Below are positions 31,859 through 41,656 of a stretch of DNA of 64,000 nt, one piece after another; within the stretch, counting starts at the first letter, position 1, and every line of letters begins with the position of its first letter. The position numbers and the translations under genes were made by a program. The notes under the pieces were generated by a model. The model was not told the DNA's origin, searched no databases, and saw nothing but the letters and a program-made list of their open reading frames with translations. Origin of the DNA: an uncultured Winogradskyella sp. (GTDB lineage: Bacteria > Bacteroidota > Bacteroidia > Flavobacteriales > Flavobacteriaceae); the NCBI RefSeq assembly GCF_947498345.1, contig NZ_CANMJY010000001.1, positions 1 through 64,000 of the forward strand, written 5' to 3'.

Positions 31859-32986
31859 ATGACATTTACTAAAACCGTTTACATAGCATTAGGGAGTAAC
31901 AAAGGCAATAAATTGCAGTATTTGCAATCTGCCGTAGATGCTATTTTTGAGAAAATAGGTTTGGTAAATAAGATTTCTAAAGTATATAAAACACCAGCTT
32001 TAGGTTTTGAAGGCGATGCTTTTTTTAATGCTTGCATAAAGGTAGAAACGGAGTTAAAACCAAAGAAGCTTTTAAAAGCGCTTAAGCAAATAGAAAAAGA
32101 ACTTGGGAGATCTACAAAAAAAACAGATAAGTACGAATCTCGTGAAATCGATTTAGACATTCTATTTTATGACGATGCAGTTATTGAAGAAAAGTCTTTA
32201 ATGATACCACATCCCGAACTTCACAAACGTAAGTTTGTTTTAAAACCTTTACAGGATATCGCAAAAGATTTTGAGCACTGTAAATTGAATAAAGTTGTTT
32301 CTGAACTGCTCAAAGAATGTCAGGATGATTCTGAAATCGAATCGGTTAATATCTGGCTAAAAAACCCCAGGAAGAATTTTGGTTTTAGCGACTACAATTT
32401 TATAGCCATTGAAGGTAATATAGGTGCAGGTAAAACAAGCTTGTCTAAAAAAATAGCCCACGATTTTAATGCCAAACTCATTTTAGAGCGTTTTGCAGAT
32501 AACCCATTCTTGCCTAAATTTTATAAAGAGCCAGAACGTTATGCATTTACACTTGAAATGTCTTTTTTGGCTGATCGGTATCAGCAGATCAGTGATGATT
32601 TATCACAGCTTGATTTGTTTAAGGACTTTATGGTAAGTGACTACGACGTACATAAATCACTTATATTTTCTAAGGTGACTTTGCCCGAAGATGAGTTTAG
32701 ACTCTATCGTAAATTATTTTTTCAGGTATACAAAGATATTGCCAGACCAGATTTGTATGTGTACCTCTACCAAAACACAGAACGTTTACAAGCTAATATT
32801 AAAAAACGTGGTCGCAAATATGAGAAAGAAATACAAGATGAATACCTTGAGAAGATTAACTCGGGTTATCTTAGTTTTTTAAGAAATCAAACAGATTTAA
32901 ACGTAAAAATCATTGATATTTCGGATAAGGATTTTGTAAAAAAGCGTGAGGACTATTTGTGGTTGTTGAGTGAGATAAATTCATAG
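31859..32986 (+). CDS. folK: Fusion of FolK (HPPK) and deoxynucleoside kinase
   Basis: N-terminal VYIALGSNKGNKLQYL ... ESREIDLDILFYDD; C-terminal FIAIEGNIGAGKTSLSKKIA P-loop, LADRYQQI. Confidence 0.9.
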   Translation: MTFTKTVYIALGSNKGNKLQYLQSAVDAIFEKIGLVNKISKVYKTPALGFEGDAFFNACIKVETELKPKKLLKALKQIEKELGRSTKKTDKYESREIDLDILFYDDAVIEEKSLMIPHPELHKRKFVLKPLQDIAKDFEHCKLNKVVSELLKECQDDSEIESVNIWLKNPRKNFGFSDYNFIAIEGNIGAGKTSLSKKIAHDFNAKLILERFADNPFLPKFYKEPERYAFTLEMSFLADRYQQISDDLSQLDLFKDFMVSDYDVHKSLIFSKVTLPEDEFRLYRKLFFQVYKDIARPDLYVYLYQNTERLQANIKKRGRKYEKEIQDEYLEKINSGYLSFLRNQTDLNVKIIDISDKDFVKKREDYLWLLSEINS

Positions 32987-33066
32987 TAATTTAACTTCAA
33001 ATATTCAATTTGCTAAACGAATTATCTTATATTTAAGACAATTAATTTCTTTTAAATCAATCATAT

Positions 33067-34731
33067 ATGAATAATAGATTCTTGTCTTTCGTTATTTTAT
33101 TTTTTTTTACAATTTCGCTTTTAGCACAAAATCCAATTTTTCAATCAAATTTTGGTTTTGATATAGAGATAGTCAATATTATTAATAATAATAATAGAGA
33201 TGACATAAATGGTAGTGATATATCTCCATATGATTGGACGACTACATTAACTGAAAATGCTAAATTCGGGGATTTTGATAATTTTTATATTCAGTATGTC
33301 AATGGTGATTATTCTGAACGTAAGGCAAGTATAGAAGATCCGATTTTCTCTGGTTCACTAAAAAATGTTTTAAAGTTTGATATTATAAGTCCTAATAATG
33401 GAGGCTCAAATGGAAGAATACAAGCAAACTTTAGTAATAATAAGCATGGACTAATCGGTACAGGGTTTAAAACTTTCCATTATTCTGTTAAGTTATTTTT
33501 GCCAAGTTATTTTAATAATTATTTAAACGATTCTTCATACAATAGCAATTTTTTTACGCTTGCAGAGTTTTTTAATGATATTGGTTATAATGCAGTTTAC
33601 CCTAATGACTTTCCATTTAGAATGACAATTAGTTTAAGAAAAGCTTTAGACGAAAATAATATAAACGGGTTTGTATTGACAGTAGAAGGTCAACAACAAT
33701 TTCTTAATGAAGAAACTGGTAATTGGAATGGGAACTGGACAGATTCAGGGGCAACTCTTTGGAATAAAAGCACAAGGCATATCCCTGTGGGTGAGTGGAT
33801 TACATTAAAAGTTTTAATTAAGGAAGGCGATGCTAATAATGGCGCGTTTAAATTAACGGTGTTGGACGCATCTGATGAAACAATTACTTCTTTTGATGTT
33901 GGTAATTATACCCATCATCCGCAGAGTACCAACATAAATGGGATAACTCATATTCAGCCGATGAAATTGTATACATCAGCTAATACAGTTAACAAGTTTA
34001 ATTGTGGTGATATAAATTGTCCAACAAACATTCTTAATCCTCAACCATATAACCCTATTGTTGGTGAAGGTATTGAGGTGTACTGGGATGATTTTATTAT
34101 TTATAATGATTCTGAGTTGAGAGAAAAACTGATTAAGTTGGTCGAAGATGACTGTTCTAATGGTATAGATGCGAATGATATGACCCTTTCTGTGCCAAAT
34201 ATAGTAACCGCAAATAGTGATAATAGTAATTGGCAATATCATTTTAGATTTAAAAATATAACAGATACTAATAATGCAGATATTTTAATAGTATCTAATC
34301 AACCTACTATAGATTTAATGGACTACCTTGATGAACCTTTCATAGGTTCTCACGAATATAGGTTATATGTAAAAGTGAAAAATCATCCATACTTTAAATA
34401 CTATGGAATAGGTGTTGATAATTATTGTACTATTATTTACCCTTCGTTTTCTGGAGGAAGAAACACTGTTAATAATAAATTAGAAGTCAATTCAGAGATG
34501 TCTATCTATCCAAACCCTGTTAAAGACATATTAAATATTAATCTTGGTTATGAGACTAAAGCTAACAGTTTTGAGATATTTAACATCCATGGATTACTTT
34601 TAAATTATAAAGAAAATATAGTCGGTACTAATTTTGAGGTTAGTATATCTAACTTATCTAAAGGGGTTTATTTTATTAGAGTTACTGATGAGAATGGAAG
34701 TCAAAAAACAAGAAAGTTTATTAAGGACTAA
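33067..34731 (+). CDS. Secreted T9SS type A sorting domain protein, possible polysaccharide lyase/lectin-like jelly-roll
   Basis: Signal peptide; C-terminal SIYPNPVKDILNINLG...SKGVYFIRVTDENGSQKTRKFIKD; central region resembles alginate/heparin-lyase-like folds only weakly. Confidence 0.7.
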   Translation: MNNRFLSFVILFFFTISLLAQNPIFQSNFGFDIEIVNIINNNNRDDINGSDISPYDWTTTLTENAKFGDFDNFYIQYVNGDYSERKASIEDPIFSGSLKNVLKFDIISPNNGGSNGRIQANFSNNKHGLIGTGFKTFHYSVKLFLPSYFNNYLNDSSYNSNFFTLAEFFNDIGYNAVYPNDFPFRMTISLRKALDENNINGFVLTVEGQQQFLNEETGNWNGNWTDSGATLWNKSTRHIPVGEWITLKVLIKEGDANNGAFKLTVLDASDETITSFDVGNYTHHPQSTNINGITHIQPMKLYTSANTVNKFNCGDINCPTNILNPQPYNPIVGEGIEVYWDDFIIYNDSELREKLIKLVEDDCSNGIDANDMTLSVPNIVTANSDNSNWQYHFRFKNITDTNNADILIVSNQPTIDLMDYLDEPFIGSHEYRLYVKVKNHPYFKYYGIGVDNYCTIIYPSFSGGRNTVNNKLEVNSEMSIYPNPVKDILNINLGYETKANSFEIFNIHGLLLNYKENIVGTNFEVSISNLSKGVYFIRVTDENGSQKTRKFIKD

Positions 34732-35388
34732 TTAAAGGGTATACAAAGTAGTTCTGATTTTTCCTTTGTTATTTTTTAAAATCACCTCATTAAGTAGCTG
34801 CTCTTCTTTTATATTTAAACTAAAAGGCTCAGCTAATAAATCAACTCCGCTATTTTGTTTTAGTCGTATACCTTGACTTGCAATTTTATCCTTATTAGGA
34901 ACAAAATCTCCAGCAGGAAGATGTTCAGTTAGTATGATGTATCTATAGCTTGAAAGTTTATGGGTAATGCTTTTGATTTCAGTATTCGATAAATGCTGAA
35001 GCACTTGTCTTAAAATAACACAATCTGCTTTCGGTAATTCATCTTTTGAAATATCCAAGCACTGAAATTCTAAATTTTCAAGTTGGAATAAAACTCTATT
35101 TCTTTCAATTAATGATTCTACGATATCAATACCAAAATAATATTTGGTGTCTTCTACAAGGTATTTTCCAATATTAAAATCACCACAACCAAAATCACAA
35201 ACTGTTAATTCATTGTTTTTAGATTTTAAGAAACCTGAAACAACCTCTATATAAGGTTTTGTAATTTCTGGATTGTGTGAGCCTTCACCAGAATAGAAAT
35301 CAGAATCTTTTCCTCCCCAAAGATGTTTATCGTAAATCTGCTGCATCACAGCTTTAGTTGGCCAAGGTGTTTTAGATTTCTTAGACAT
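34732..35388 (-). CDS. Class I SAM-dependent methyltransferase
   Basis: LTVCDFGCGDFNIGKYL, YYFGIDIVESLIERN, DCVILRQVLQHL. Confidence 0.85.
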   Translation of the reverse strand: MSKKSKTPWPTKAVMQQIYDKHLWGGKDSDFYSGEGSHNPEITKPYIEVVSGFLKSKNNELTVCDFGCGDFNIGKYLVEDTKYYFGIDIVESLIERNRVLFQLENLEFQCLDISKDELPKADCVILRQVLQHLSNTEIKSITHKLSSYRYIILTEHLPAGDFVPNKDKIASQGIRLKQNSGVDLLAEPFSLNIKEEQLLNEVILKNNKGKIRTTLYTL

Positions 35389-35914
35389 TTTTTAATTTTG
35401 AAAACACATCCCAAATCACAACACCACAGCTTACCGAAATATTCAACGAATGTTTGGTGCCATATTGTGGAATTTCAATAACCACATCACTCACATCGAC
35501 TATGTCTTGAGCCACACCTTTAACTTCATTGCCAAATACAAAGGCATATTTAGTATTGGGCTGAGGTTTAAAATCGTTTAACATAGTCGCATGTTCAGCT
35601 TGTTCAATGGAGCAGATGTTTACACCTTCAGCTTTTAATTTTGTAATAACTTCAAGTGTGTTTTCATGGTATTCCCAATCTACAGTTTCTGTACTACCAA
35701 GAGCAGTTTTTCGTATGTCATTATGTGGTGGTTGGGCTGTAATACCGCAGAGGTAAATCTTTTCGATTAAAAAAGCATCACTCGTTCTAAATACAGAACC
35801 AATATTGTTTAAGCTTCTAATATTATCAAGAACAATAATAATTGGTGACTTTTTAGCTTGTTTAAATTCTGAGACCTCTAAACGGTTTAATTCACTGTTT
35901 TTTAGTTTTCGCAT
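35381..35914 (-). CDS. SpoU/TrmH-family RNA methyltransferase
   Basis: LDNIRSLNNIGSVFRTSDAF, YAFVFGNEVKGVAQDIVD, IPQYGTKHSLNISVSCGVVIWD. Confidence 0.9.
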   Translation of the reverse strand: MRKLKNSELNRLEVSEFKQAKKSPIIIVLDNIRSLNNIGSVFRTSDAFLIEKIYLCGITAQPPHNDIRKTALGSTETVDWEYHENTLEVITKLKAEGVNICSIEQAEHATMLNDFKPQPNTKYAFVFGNEVKGVAQDIVDVSDVVIEIPQYGTKHSLNISVSCGVVIWDVFSKLKNV

Positions 35915-36024
35915 GTTGAAATCTTAGTCTTTTTGTAGATAACTTCTGTTATAATCACTTTATATAACAAGGCTATTTAGCTAAATTAGCACTCTTACAT
36001 TTTTAACAAAAATACGTAAATCTC

Positions 36025-38637
36025 TTGGCTAAAACCGCAAAAAAAGAAACACCATTAATGAAGCAATACAATGCTATAAAGGCAAAGTATCCCGATGCAT
36101 TACTGTTGTTTAGAGTTGGTGATTTCTATGAAACCTTTGGAAGTGATGCCGTAAAGGCTTCAAAGATTTTAGATATTATTTTAACCAAACGTGGTGCAGG
36201 TAGTGACAGTGAAACAGAACTTGCTGGTTTTCCTCATCATTCGTTAAATACGTATTTGCCTAAATTGGTTAGAGCTGGAGAGCGTGTGGCTATTTGCGAC
36301 CAGTTGGAAGACCCAAAACAAACCAAGAAGATTGTTAAACGTGGTGTCACAGAATTAGTAACACCAGGTGTGGCATTGAATGATGATATTTTGCATTCAA
36401 AATCCAATAACTTTCTATGTGCTGTTCATTTTGATAAAAAATACATTGGGGTTTCCTTTTTGGATATTTCTACAGGTGAGTTTTTAACCTCTCAGGGAGA
36501 TGCTGAATATGTGGATAAATTACTTCAGAATTTTAATCCAAGTGAAGTATTAATTTCTAAACAAAGCCGAAAAGAATTTGCCGAGACCTTTGGAAATGAT
36601 TTTCATACGTTTTATCTAGAAGATTGGGTATTTCAGGCAGATTATGCACACGAAACATTAACCAAGCACTTTAATACCAAAACCTTAAAAGGCTTTGGAA
36701 TTGAAGATTTATACGAAGGTATTATTGCTTCTGGTGTGGTATTACATTATTTAAGTGAAACACGACATAATAAGCTAGAACATATTGCTACAATTTCGAG
36801 GATTGCAACCGATGATTATGTGTGGATGGATAAATTCACCATTCGTAATTTAGAGCTGTATCATTCTACAAATGCTAATGCGGTAACGCTTATTAATGTC
36901 ATTGATAAGACCATTTCTGCAATGGGAGGCAGAACTCTCAAACGTTGGTTAGCCTTACCATTAAAACATGCCGATAGGATAAAACAACGCCATGAAGTTG
37001 TTCAGTATTTATTGGATAATGAAGCTGTTCTTCAGAAGACTCAAGAGCAAATAAAACACATTGGTGACATAGAGCGCTTAATTTCAAAAATTGCAACCAC
37101 CAAAGTGAGCCCAAGAGAGGTAATTCAGCTTAAAAATTCACTAGAAGCCATTGTACCTATTAAATCGGTTGCTGAACACTGTGATAATGAAGCTTTAAAG
37201 ATTTTAGGTAACAATCTTAATAATTGTGATTTATTAAGAGAGAAAATAAAGCAAACCTTAAATGAAGAAGCACCAGTAAATGTTTTAAAAGGTAATACCA
37301 TTGCCGAAAGCTTTTCAGAAGAATTAGATGAGCTCAGAGGCTTATCAAAATCTGGTAAAGATTATTTGGACGCCATGCTGCAACGTGAAAGTGAACGTAC
37401 AGGAATTCCTTCATTGAAGATAGCTTCCAATAATGTGTTTGGTTATTATATTGAAGTACGAAATACGCACAAAGACAAAGTACCCGAAGAGTGGATACGT
37501 AAGCAAACACTCGTTAATGCAGAACGTTATATCACCGAAGAGTTAAAAGAATACGAAGCTAAGATTTTAGGCGCAGAAGAACGCATCTTAGCAATTGAAC
37601 AGCAACTGTTTGCTGAGTTGGTGACGTGGATGCACCAGTTTATAATTCAGGTGCAACAAAATGCGCAACTTATAGGACAGTTAGATTGCCTTTGTGGTTT
37701 TGCGAGTTTGGCAAAATCCAATGCATATAACTATCCACAAATTGATGACAGCTTTGATTTAGAAATTAAAGATGGTCGTCATCCGGTTATAGAAAAGCAA
37801 TTACCTCTTGGTGAAGCTTATATTGCTAATGATGTATATCTCGATAGGGAATCTCAACAAATCATTATGATTACTGGTCCAAATATGTCTGGTAAGTCTG
37901 CTATATTAAGACAAACAGCATTAATTGTTTTATTAGCGCAGATAGGAAGTTTTGTACCAGCTAAAGAAGCCAGAATAGGATTAGTTGATAAGATTTTTAC
38001 ACGAGTTGGTGCTAGTGATAATATCTCAATGGGCGAATCTACCTTTATGGTTGAGATGAATGAAACAGCATCTATTCTTAATAATATTTCTGAACGTAGT
38101 TTAGTGTTGTTGGATGAAATAGGTCGAGGTACAAGCACTTATGATGGTATTTCTATTGCCTGGGCTATAAGTGAATACTTACACGAACATCCTGCACGAC
38201 CTAAAACCTTATTTGCAACACACTATCATGAACTCAATGAAATGACAGAGACGTTCTCTCGTATTAAAAATTTCAATGTTGCTGTTAAAGAATTAAAAGA
38301 CAATGTACTATTTGTACGTAAGTTGGTAGAAGGTGGTAGTGAGCATAGTTTTGGTATACACGTCGCAAAAATGGCTGGTATGCCTCAACAAGTGATTAGA
38401 CGGGCCAACAAGATATTGTCTAAATTAGAGAAATCCCACTCTAGCGAAGAATTAACGGATAAGGTAAAATCGCTTAAGGAAGATATGCAGTTAAGTTTCT
38501 TTAATTTAGATGACCCCTTATTAGAAGAAATAAAAGACGAAATTTTACATACAGATATTGATACGCTTACACCTGTTGAAGCTTTAATGAAGCTTAACGA
38601 AATAAAGCGTATGCTTCTTAAGAAAAAACAAGCCTAA
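36025..38637 (+). CDS. mutS: DNA mismatch repair protein MutS (TTG start)
   Basis: [65 protein letters not shown]. Confidence 0.97.
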   Translation: MAKTAKKETPLMKQYNAIKAKYPDALLLFRVGDFYETFGSDAVKASKILDIILTKRGAGSDSETELAGFPHHSLNTYLPKLVRAGERVAICDQLEDPKQTKKIVKRGVTELVTPGVALNDDILHSKSNNFLCAVHFDKKYIGVSFLDISTGEFLTSQGDAEYVDKLLQNFNPSEVLISKQSRKEFAETFGNDFHTFYLEDWVFQADYAHETLTKHFNTKTLKGFGIEDLYEGIIASGVVLHYLSETRHNKLEHIATISRIATDDYVWMDKFTIRNLELYHSTNANAVTLINVIDKTISAMGGRTLKRWLALPLKHADRIKQRHEVVQYLLDNEAVLQKTQEQIKHIGDIERLISKIATTKVSPREVIQLKNSLEAIVPIKSVAEHCDNEALKILGNNLNNCDLLREKIKQTLNEEAPVNVLKGNTIAESFSEELDELRGLSKSGKDYLDAMLQRESERTGIPSLKIASNNVFGYYIEVRNTHKDKVPEEWIRKQTLVNAERYITEELKEYEAKILGAEERILAIEQQLFAELVTWMHQFIIQVQQNAQLIGQLDCLCGFASLAKSNAYNYPQIDDSFDLEIKDGRHPVIEKQLPLGEAYIANDVYLDRESQQIIMITGPNMSGKSAILRQTALIVLLAQIGSFVPAKEARIGLVDKIFTRVGASDNISMGESTFMVEMNETASILNNISERSLVLLDEIGRGTSTYDGISIAWAISEYLHEHPARPKTLFATHYHELNEMTETFSRIKNFNVAVKELKDNVLFVRKLVEGGSEHSFGIHVAKMAGMPQQVIRRANKILSKLEKSHSSEELTDKVKSLKEDMQLSFFNLDDPLLEEIKDEILHTDIDTLTPVEALMKLNEIKRMLLKKKQA

Positions 38638-38731
38638 AATAAATTCTATTTATTTTTAAAAAAGGCTTTGCTTTTCTGAGAAATATTTTAAATTTGCATC
38701 CGCTTTTATAGCGAATAGTTCTTTAAATATT

Positions 38732-38803
38732 GCGAAAGTAGCTCAGGGGTAGAGCATCACCTTGCCAAGGTGGAGGTCGTGGGTTCAAATCCCATCTTTC
38801 GCT
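38732..38803 (+). tRNA. tRNA-Gly (anticodon GCC)
   Basis: Acceptor GCGAAAG/CTTTCGC, anticodon loop TTGCCAA, T-arm GTGGGTTCAAATCCCAT. Confidence 0.95.
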
Positions 38804-38846
38804 CAATATAATATTTACCAATTAAGTTACAGTCTGTAACTTGGAT

Positions 38847-38931
38847 GCTGAAGTGGTGGAATTGGTAGACACGTTGGACTTAAAATCCAATGGCCATTAT
38901 GGCCGTGCGGGTTCAAGTCCCGCCTTCAGTA
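38847..38931 (+). tRNA. tRNA-Leu (anticodon TAA)
   Basis: GCTGAAG/CTTCAGT acceptor, stem TTGGA-CTTAAAA-TCCAA, long variable arm, GCGGGTTCAAGTCCCGC. Confidence 0.95.
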
Positions 38932-38934
38932 CAA

Positions 38935-38965
38935 AGCCTTAATCATTTTGATTAAGGCTTTTTTA
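38935..38965 (+). terminator. Intrinsic terminator after the tRNA pair
   Basis: AAGCCTTAATCA-TTT-TGATTAAGGCTTTTTT. Confidence 0.85.
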
Positions 38966-39093
38966 GTGCCTTATTTTTACTCTATAAATAGAGATGCAAA
39001 AGTGTTATTTTTATGTTAACGCATAACTTTTTCGCTCTTACCTGAGCAACAAATTGTAATTTTTCGATATGCATAGAATATTATAATAATAAT

Positions 39094-39942
39094 ATGTATT
39101 TCAAAGAATATTATCCTGGAGAATTTTTTTCAAAATATATTGATAGCTATTTTGAAATAGATAGCAGATATATTATCGAAGATATTACAGACTTAGTAGT
39201 GCCAGATGGAACATTTGGTCTGTTGTTTATTGATGAAAAGAATCTTAAGCGTAGCAAATCAATTAATAATCCACCAATTACATTAAAGAAGTCTACAGTT
39301 TTTGGGCAAAAAACTAAACCAATAAACTATTACTTTACCAAAGGCAATTCTTCTGCTTTTGGAATTAAGATAAACCCATGTGGGTTTCATTTATTCACTG
39401 GGTTAACGAGTAAGGAATTTAAAGATTTATTTGTAGAGATAGACTTATTGGGAAATTCCGATTTACTAGACTTGGAAAGTAAAGTATTTGAAGCCAATGA
39501 TATTGATAAAAAGATCAATGAAGTAGAAGCATATATCTTATTGGCTTTAAAAAAATATGGTTTAGACGACGACCATTTTTTGTTTGAGTCTATTGTAGAA
39601 TATATTTATTGCCATAGAGGCGAAGTTCGGTTTAATTCATTGATTGAAACGTTTAATACCAATTATAAAAGAATTGAACGTTTATTCCTTAAATATTTGG
39701 GTATAACCCCAAAAACGTATATTAGGATAGTTCGCTTCAATGCAGCAGTCAATCTTCATATGAATAATAAGAATGAAAGCTTAACCCAAATAGGACTACA
39801 ATTAGGGTTTTTTGATCAATCACATTTTATAAGAGACTTTAAAAAGTTTACATCTTTATCGCCAAAAAGCTTTTTTGACAAAGATATTAGTGCATCTGAG
39901 AAAAAATACCTACAAATGCTATCCGTAAGGTGGTCAAATTAG
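39094..39942 (+). CDS. AraC family transcriptional regulator (DUF6597-type N-terminus)
   Basis: DLVVPDGTFGLLFI N-terminus; C-terminal HTH LTQIGLQLGFFDQSHFIRDFKKFTSLSPKSFF. Confidence 0.85.
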   Translation: MYFKEYYPGEFFSKYIDSYFEIDSRYIIEDITDLVVPDGTFGLLFIDEKNLKRSKSINNPPITLKKSTVFGQKTKPINYYFTKGNSSAFGIKINPCGFHLFTGLTSKEFKDLFVEIDLLGNSDLLDLESKVFEANDIDKKINEVEAYILLALKKYGLDDDHFLFESIVEYIYCHRGEVRFNSLIETFNTNYKRIERLFLKYLGITPKTYIRIVRFNAAVNLHMNNKNESLTQIGLQLGFFDQSHFIRDFKKFTSLSPKSFFDKDISASEKKYLQMLSVRWSN

Positions 39943-39978
39943 TATGGTGTCTATTTTTTACAATTTTTCTTCAGCTTA

Positions 39979-40013
39979 ATATTTTAATTTGGTTTTAAAC
40001 CAAATTAAAATAT
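39979..40013. promoter_or_regulatory. Perfect inverted repeat abutting the start codon of the S8 peptidase gene
   Basis: ATATTTTAATTTGGTTT-T-AAACCAAATTAAAATAT (17-bp arms, 1-nt centre); ATG at 40015. Confidence 0.8.
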
Positions 40014-40014
40014 A

Positions 40015-41559
40015 ATGAATACGAGAAGGCTTATGGTCATTTTTTTGACCTTATTTTTTACAATTTTAACCATCGCACAATCAGAAATTTCAAATGATTG
40101 GCATCATGTAAGTACTGATAATAACAATTTTAAAGGGATATCAACCAATGAAGCTTTAGCATTATTGGAAGGTGAAAATTCAGAAACAGTAATCGTTGCG
40201 GTGATAGATTCTGGTATAGATCATGATCACGAAGACCTAAAGGAAGTAATCTGGGTAAACGAAGATGAAATTCCTAACAATGGAATTGATGATGATTTAA
40301 ATGGTTACATCGATGATATTCATGGTTGGAGCTTTTTAGGAAATCCAAATGGTGATACTATTACTGGTGAAACCTTAGAAGAAACAAGAATATTTGCAGC
40401 AGGCGAAGCATTTAAAGGAGATAGACAGACCTTTGTAAAAGCAGTAAAAGCTTATGTGTCTTCTAGAGAAAACTATCTAAAGTATCAAGGAAGTACTCAG
40501 GAGAATATTGAAAACATTACGTTACTCGAAAAACTTTACCCAAATGAAGTGTCCGAGAATAATTTTGATGCGATTGCTAGTAAAGATCCAGATATAGAAG
40601 TAATGGCCAATACATTATCAAAATATATTAAAGATGGGGGAAGTTTTGAAAATTATAAGCAACAATTGCAATCTGCTAAAGCATTCTATGATGATGCGAT
40701 AAACTTTTACTACAATACAAGTTTTGATGGTCGAAGCATTATTAAAGATAATTATGACAACCAAAATGAGCAATATTATGGCTGTAATGATAGTAAAGGG
40801 CCAGACTCAGCTCATGGTACACATGTAGCAGGTATTATTGGTGCTAATACTAAAAATACAATTGGTATGAAAGGTATTGCTAATAATGTTAAAATTATGT
40901 CTATTAGAACTGTACCTAATGGAGACGAAAGAGATAAAGATGTGGCAAATGCGATTTACTATGCTGTAGATAATGGTGCTAAAATAATTAATATGAGTTT
41001 TGGTAAAGCGTTTTCGTGGAACAAGAAAGTTGTTGATGATGCGGTTCGTTATGCGCAACGCAAAGATGTTTTATTAATTCATGCTGCAGGCAACAGTGCA
41101 TCAGAGTTAGATGGTACTAATAATTTTCCACACAAAGAGTTTGAGAAAAAACGTTTTCTGGAAAAAAAGACACCAAACAATTGGATAGAAGTAGGTGCAA
41201 CTACATACAACTTCAATGAAAATTTTGTCGCTTCATTTTCAAATTTCGACAATTATTTTGTAGACATTTTTGCACCAGGTTATCAGATATATTCTACAAC
41301 ACCCAATAATACGTATTCAAAATTCAATGGTACAAGTATGGCTAGTCCAATGGTAGCTGGTGTAGCTGCATTACTTCGTAGTTATTTCCCAAAATTATCA
41401 GCCAAAGACGTAAGACAGATTATTTTGAAATCAGCTACTCCTATTGATATAAGAGTTAAACGTCCAGATAACAAACAAATAGTACCTTTTAAATCTTTAA
41501 GTGTTACAGGTAGTGTACTTAATGCAGAGGCAGCGGTTAAAATGGCATTAAAAAAGTAA
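40015..41559 (+). CDS. S8 family serine peptidase (subtilase)
   Basis: Asp motif AVIDSGIDHDHEDL, His motif AHGTHVAGIIGA, Ser motif FNGTSMASPMVAGVAALL. Confidence 0.93.
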   Translation: MNTRRLMVIFLTLFFTILTIAQSEISNDWHHVSTDNNNFKGISTNEALALLEGENSETVIVAVIDSGIDHDHEDLKEVIWVNEDEIPNNGIDDDLNGYIDDIHGWSFLGNPNGDTITGETLEETRIFAAGEAFKGDRQTFVKAVKAYVSSRENYLKYQGSTQENIENITLLEKLYPNEVSENNFDAIASKDPDIEVMANTLSKYIKDGGSFENYKQQLQSAKAFYDDAINFYYNTSFDGRSIIKDNYDNQNEQYYGCNDSKGPDSAHGTHVAGIIGANTKNTIGMKGIANNVKIMSIRTVPNGDERDKDVANAIYYAVDNGAKIINMSFGKAFSWNKKVVDDAVRYAQRKDVLLIHAAGNSASELDGTNNFPHKEFEKKRFLEKKTPNNWIEVGATTYNFNENFVASFSNFDNYFVDIFAPGYQIYSTTPNNTYSKFNGTSMASPMVAGVAALLRSYFPKLSAKDVRQIILKSATPIDIRVKRPDNKQIVPFKSLSVTGSVLNAEAAVKMALKK

Positions 41560-41656
41560 AAGTTTAGGCTTAAAAAAACTAATGAGAATTAATAAATAAA
41601 GAATAACACTTTTACTTGGCAGTTACTGTCTAACTCTAATCAATATTTAAAAAGAT

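Noticed and set aside
33176-33199. ATT/AAT microsatellite-like run
   Set aside because: Short in-frame Asn run in an AT-rich genome; no evidence of phase variation
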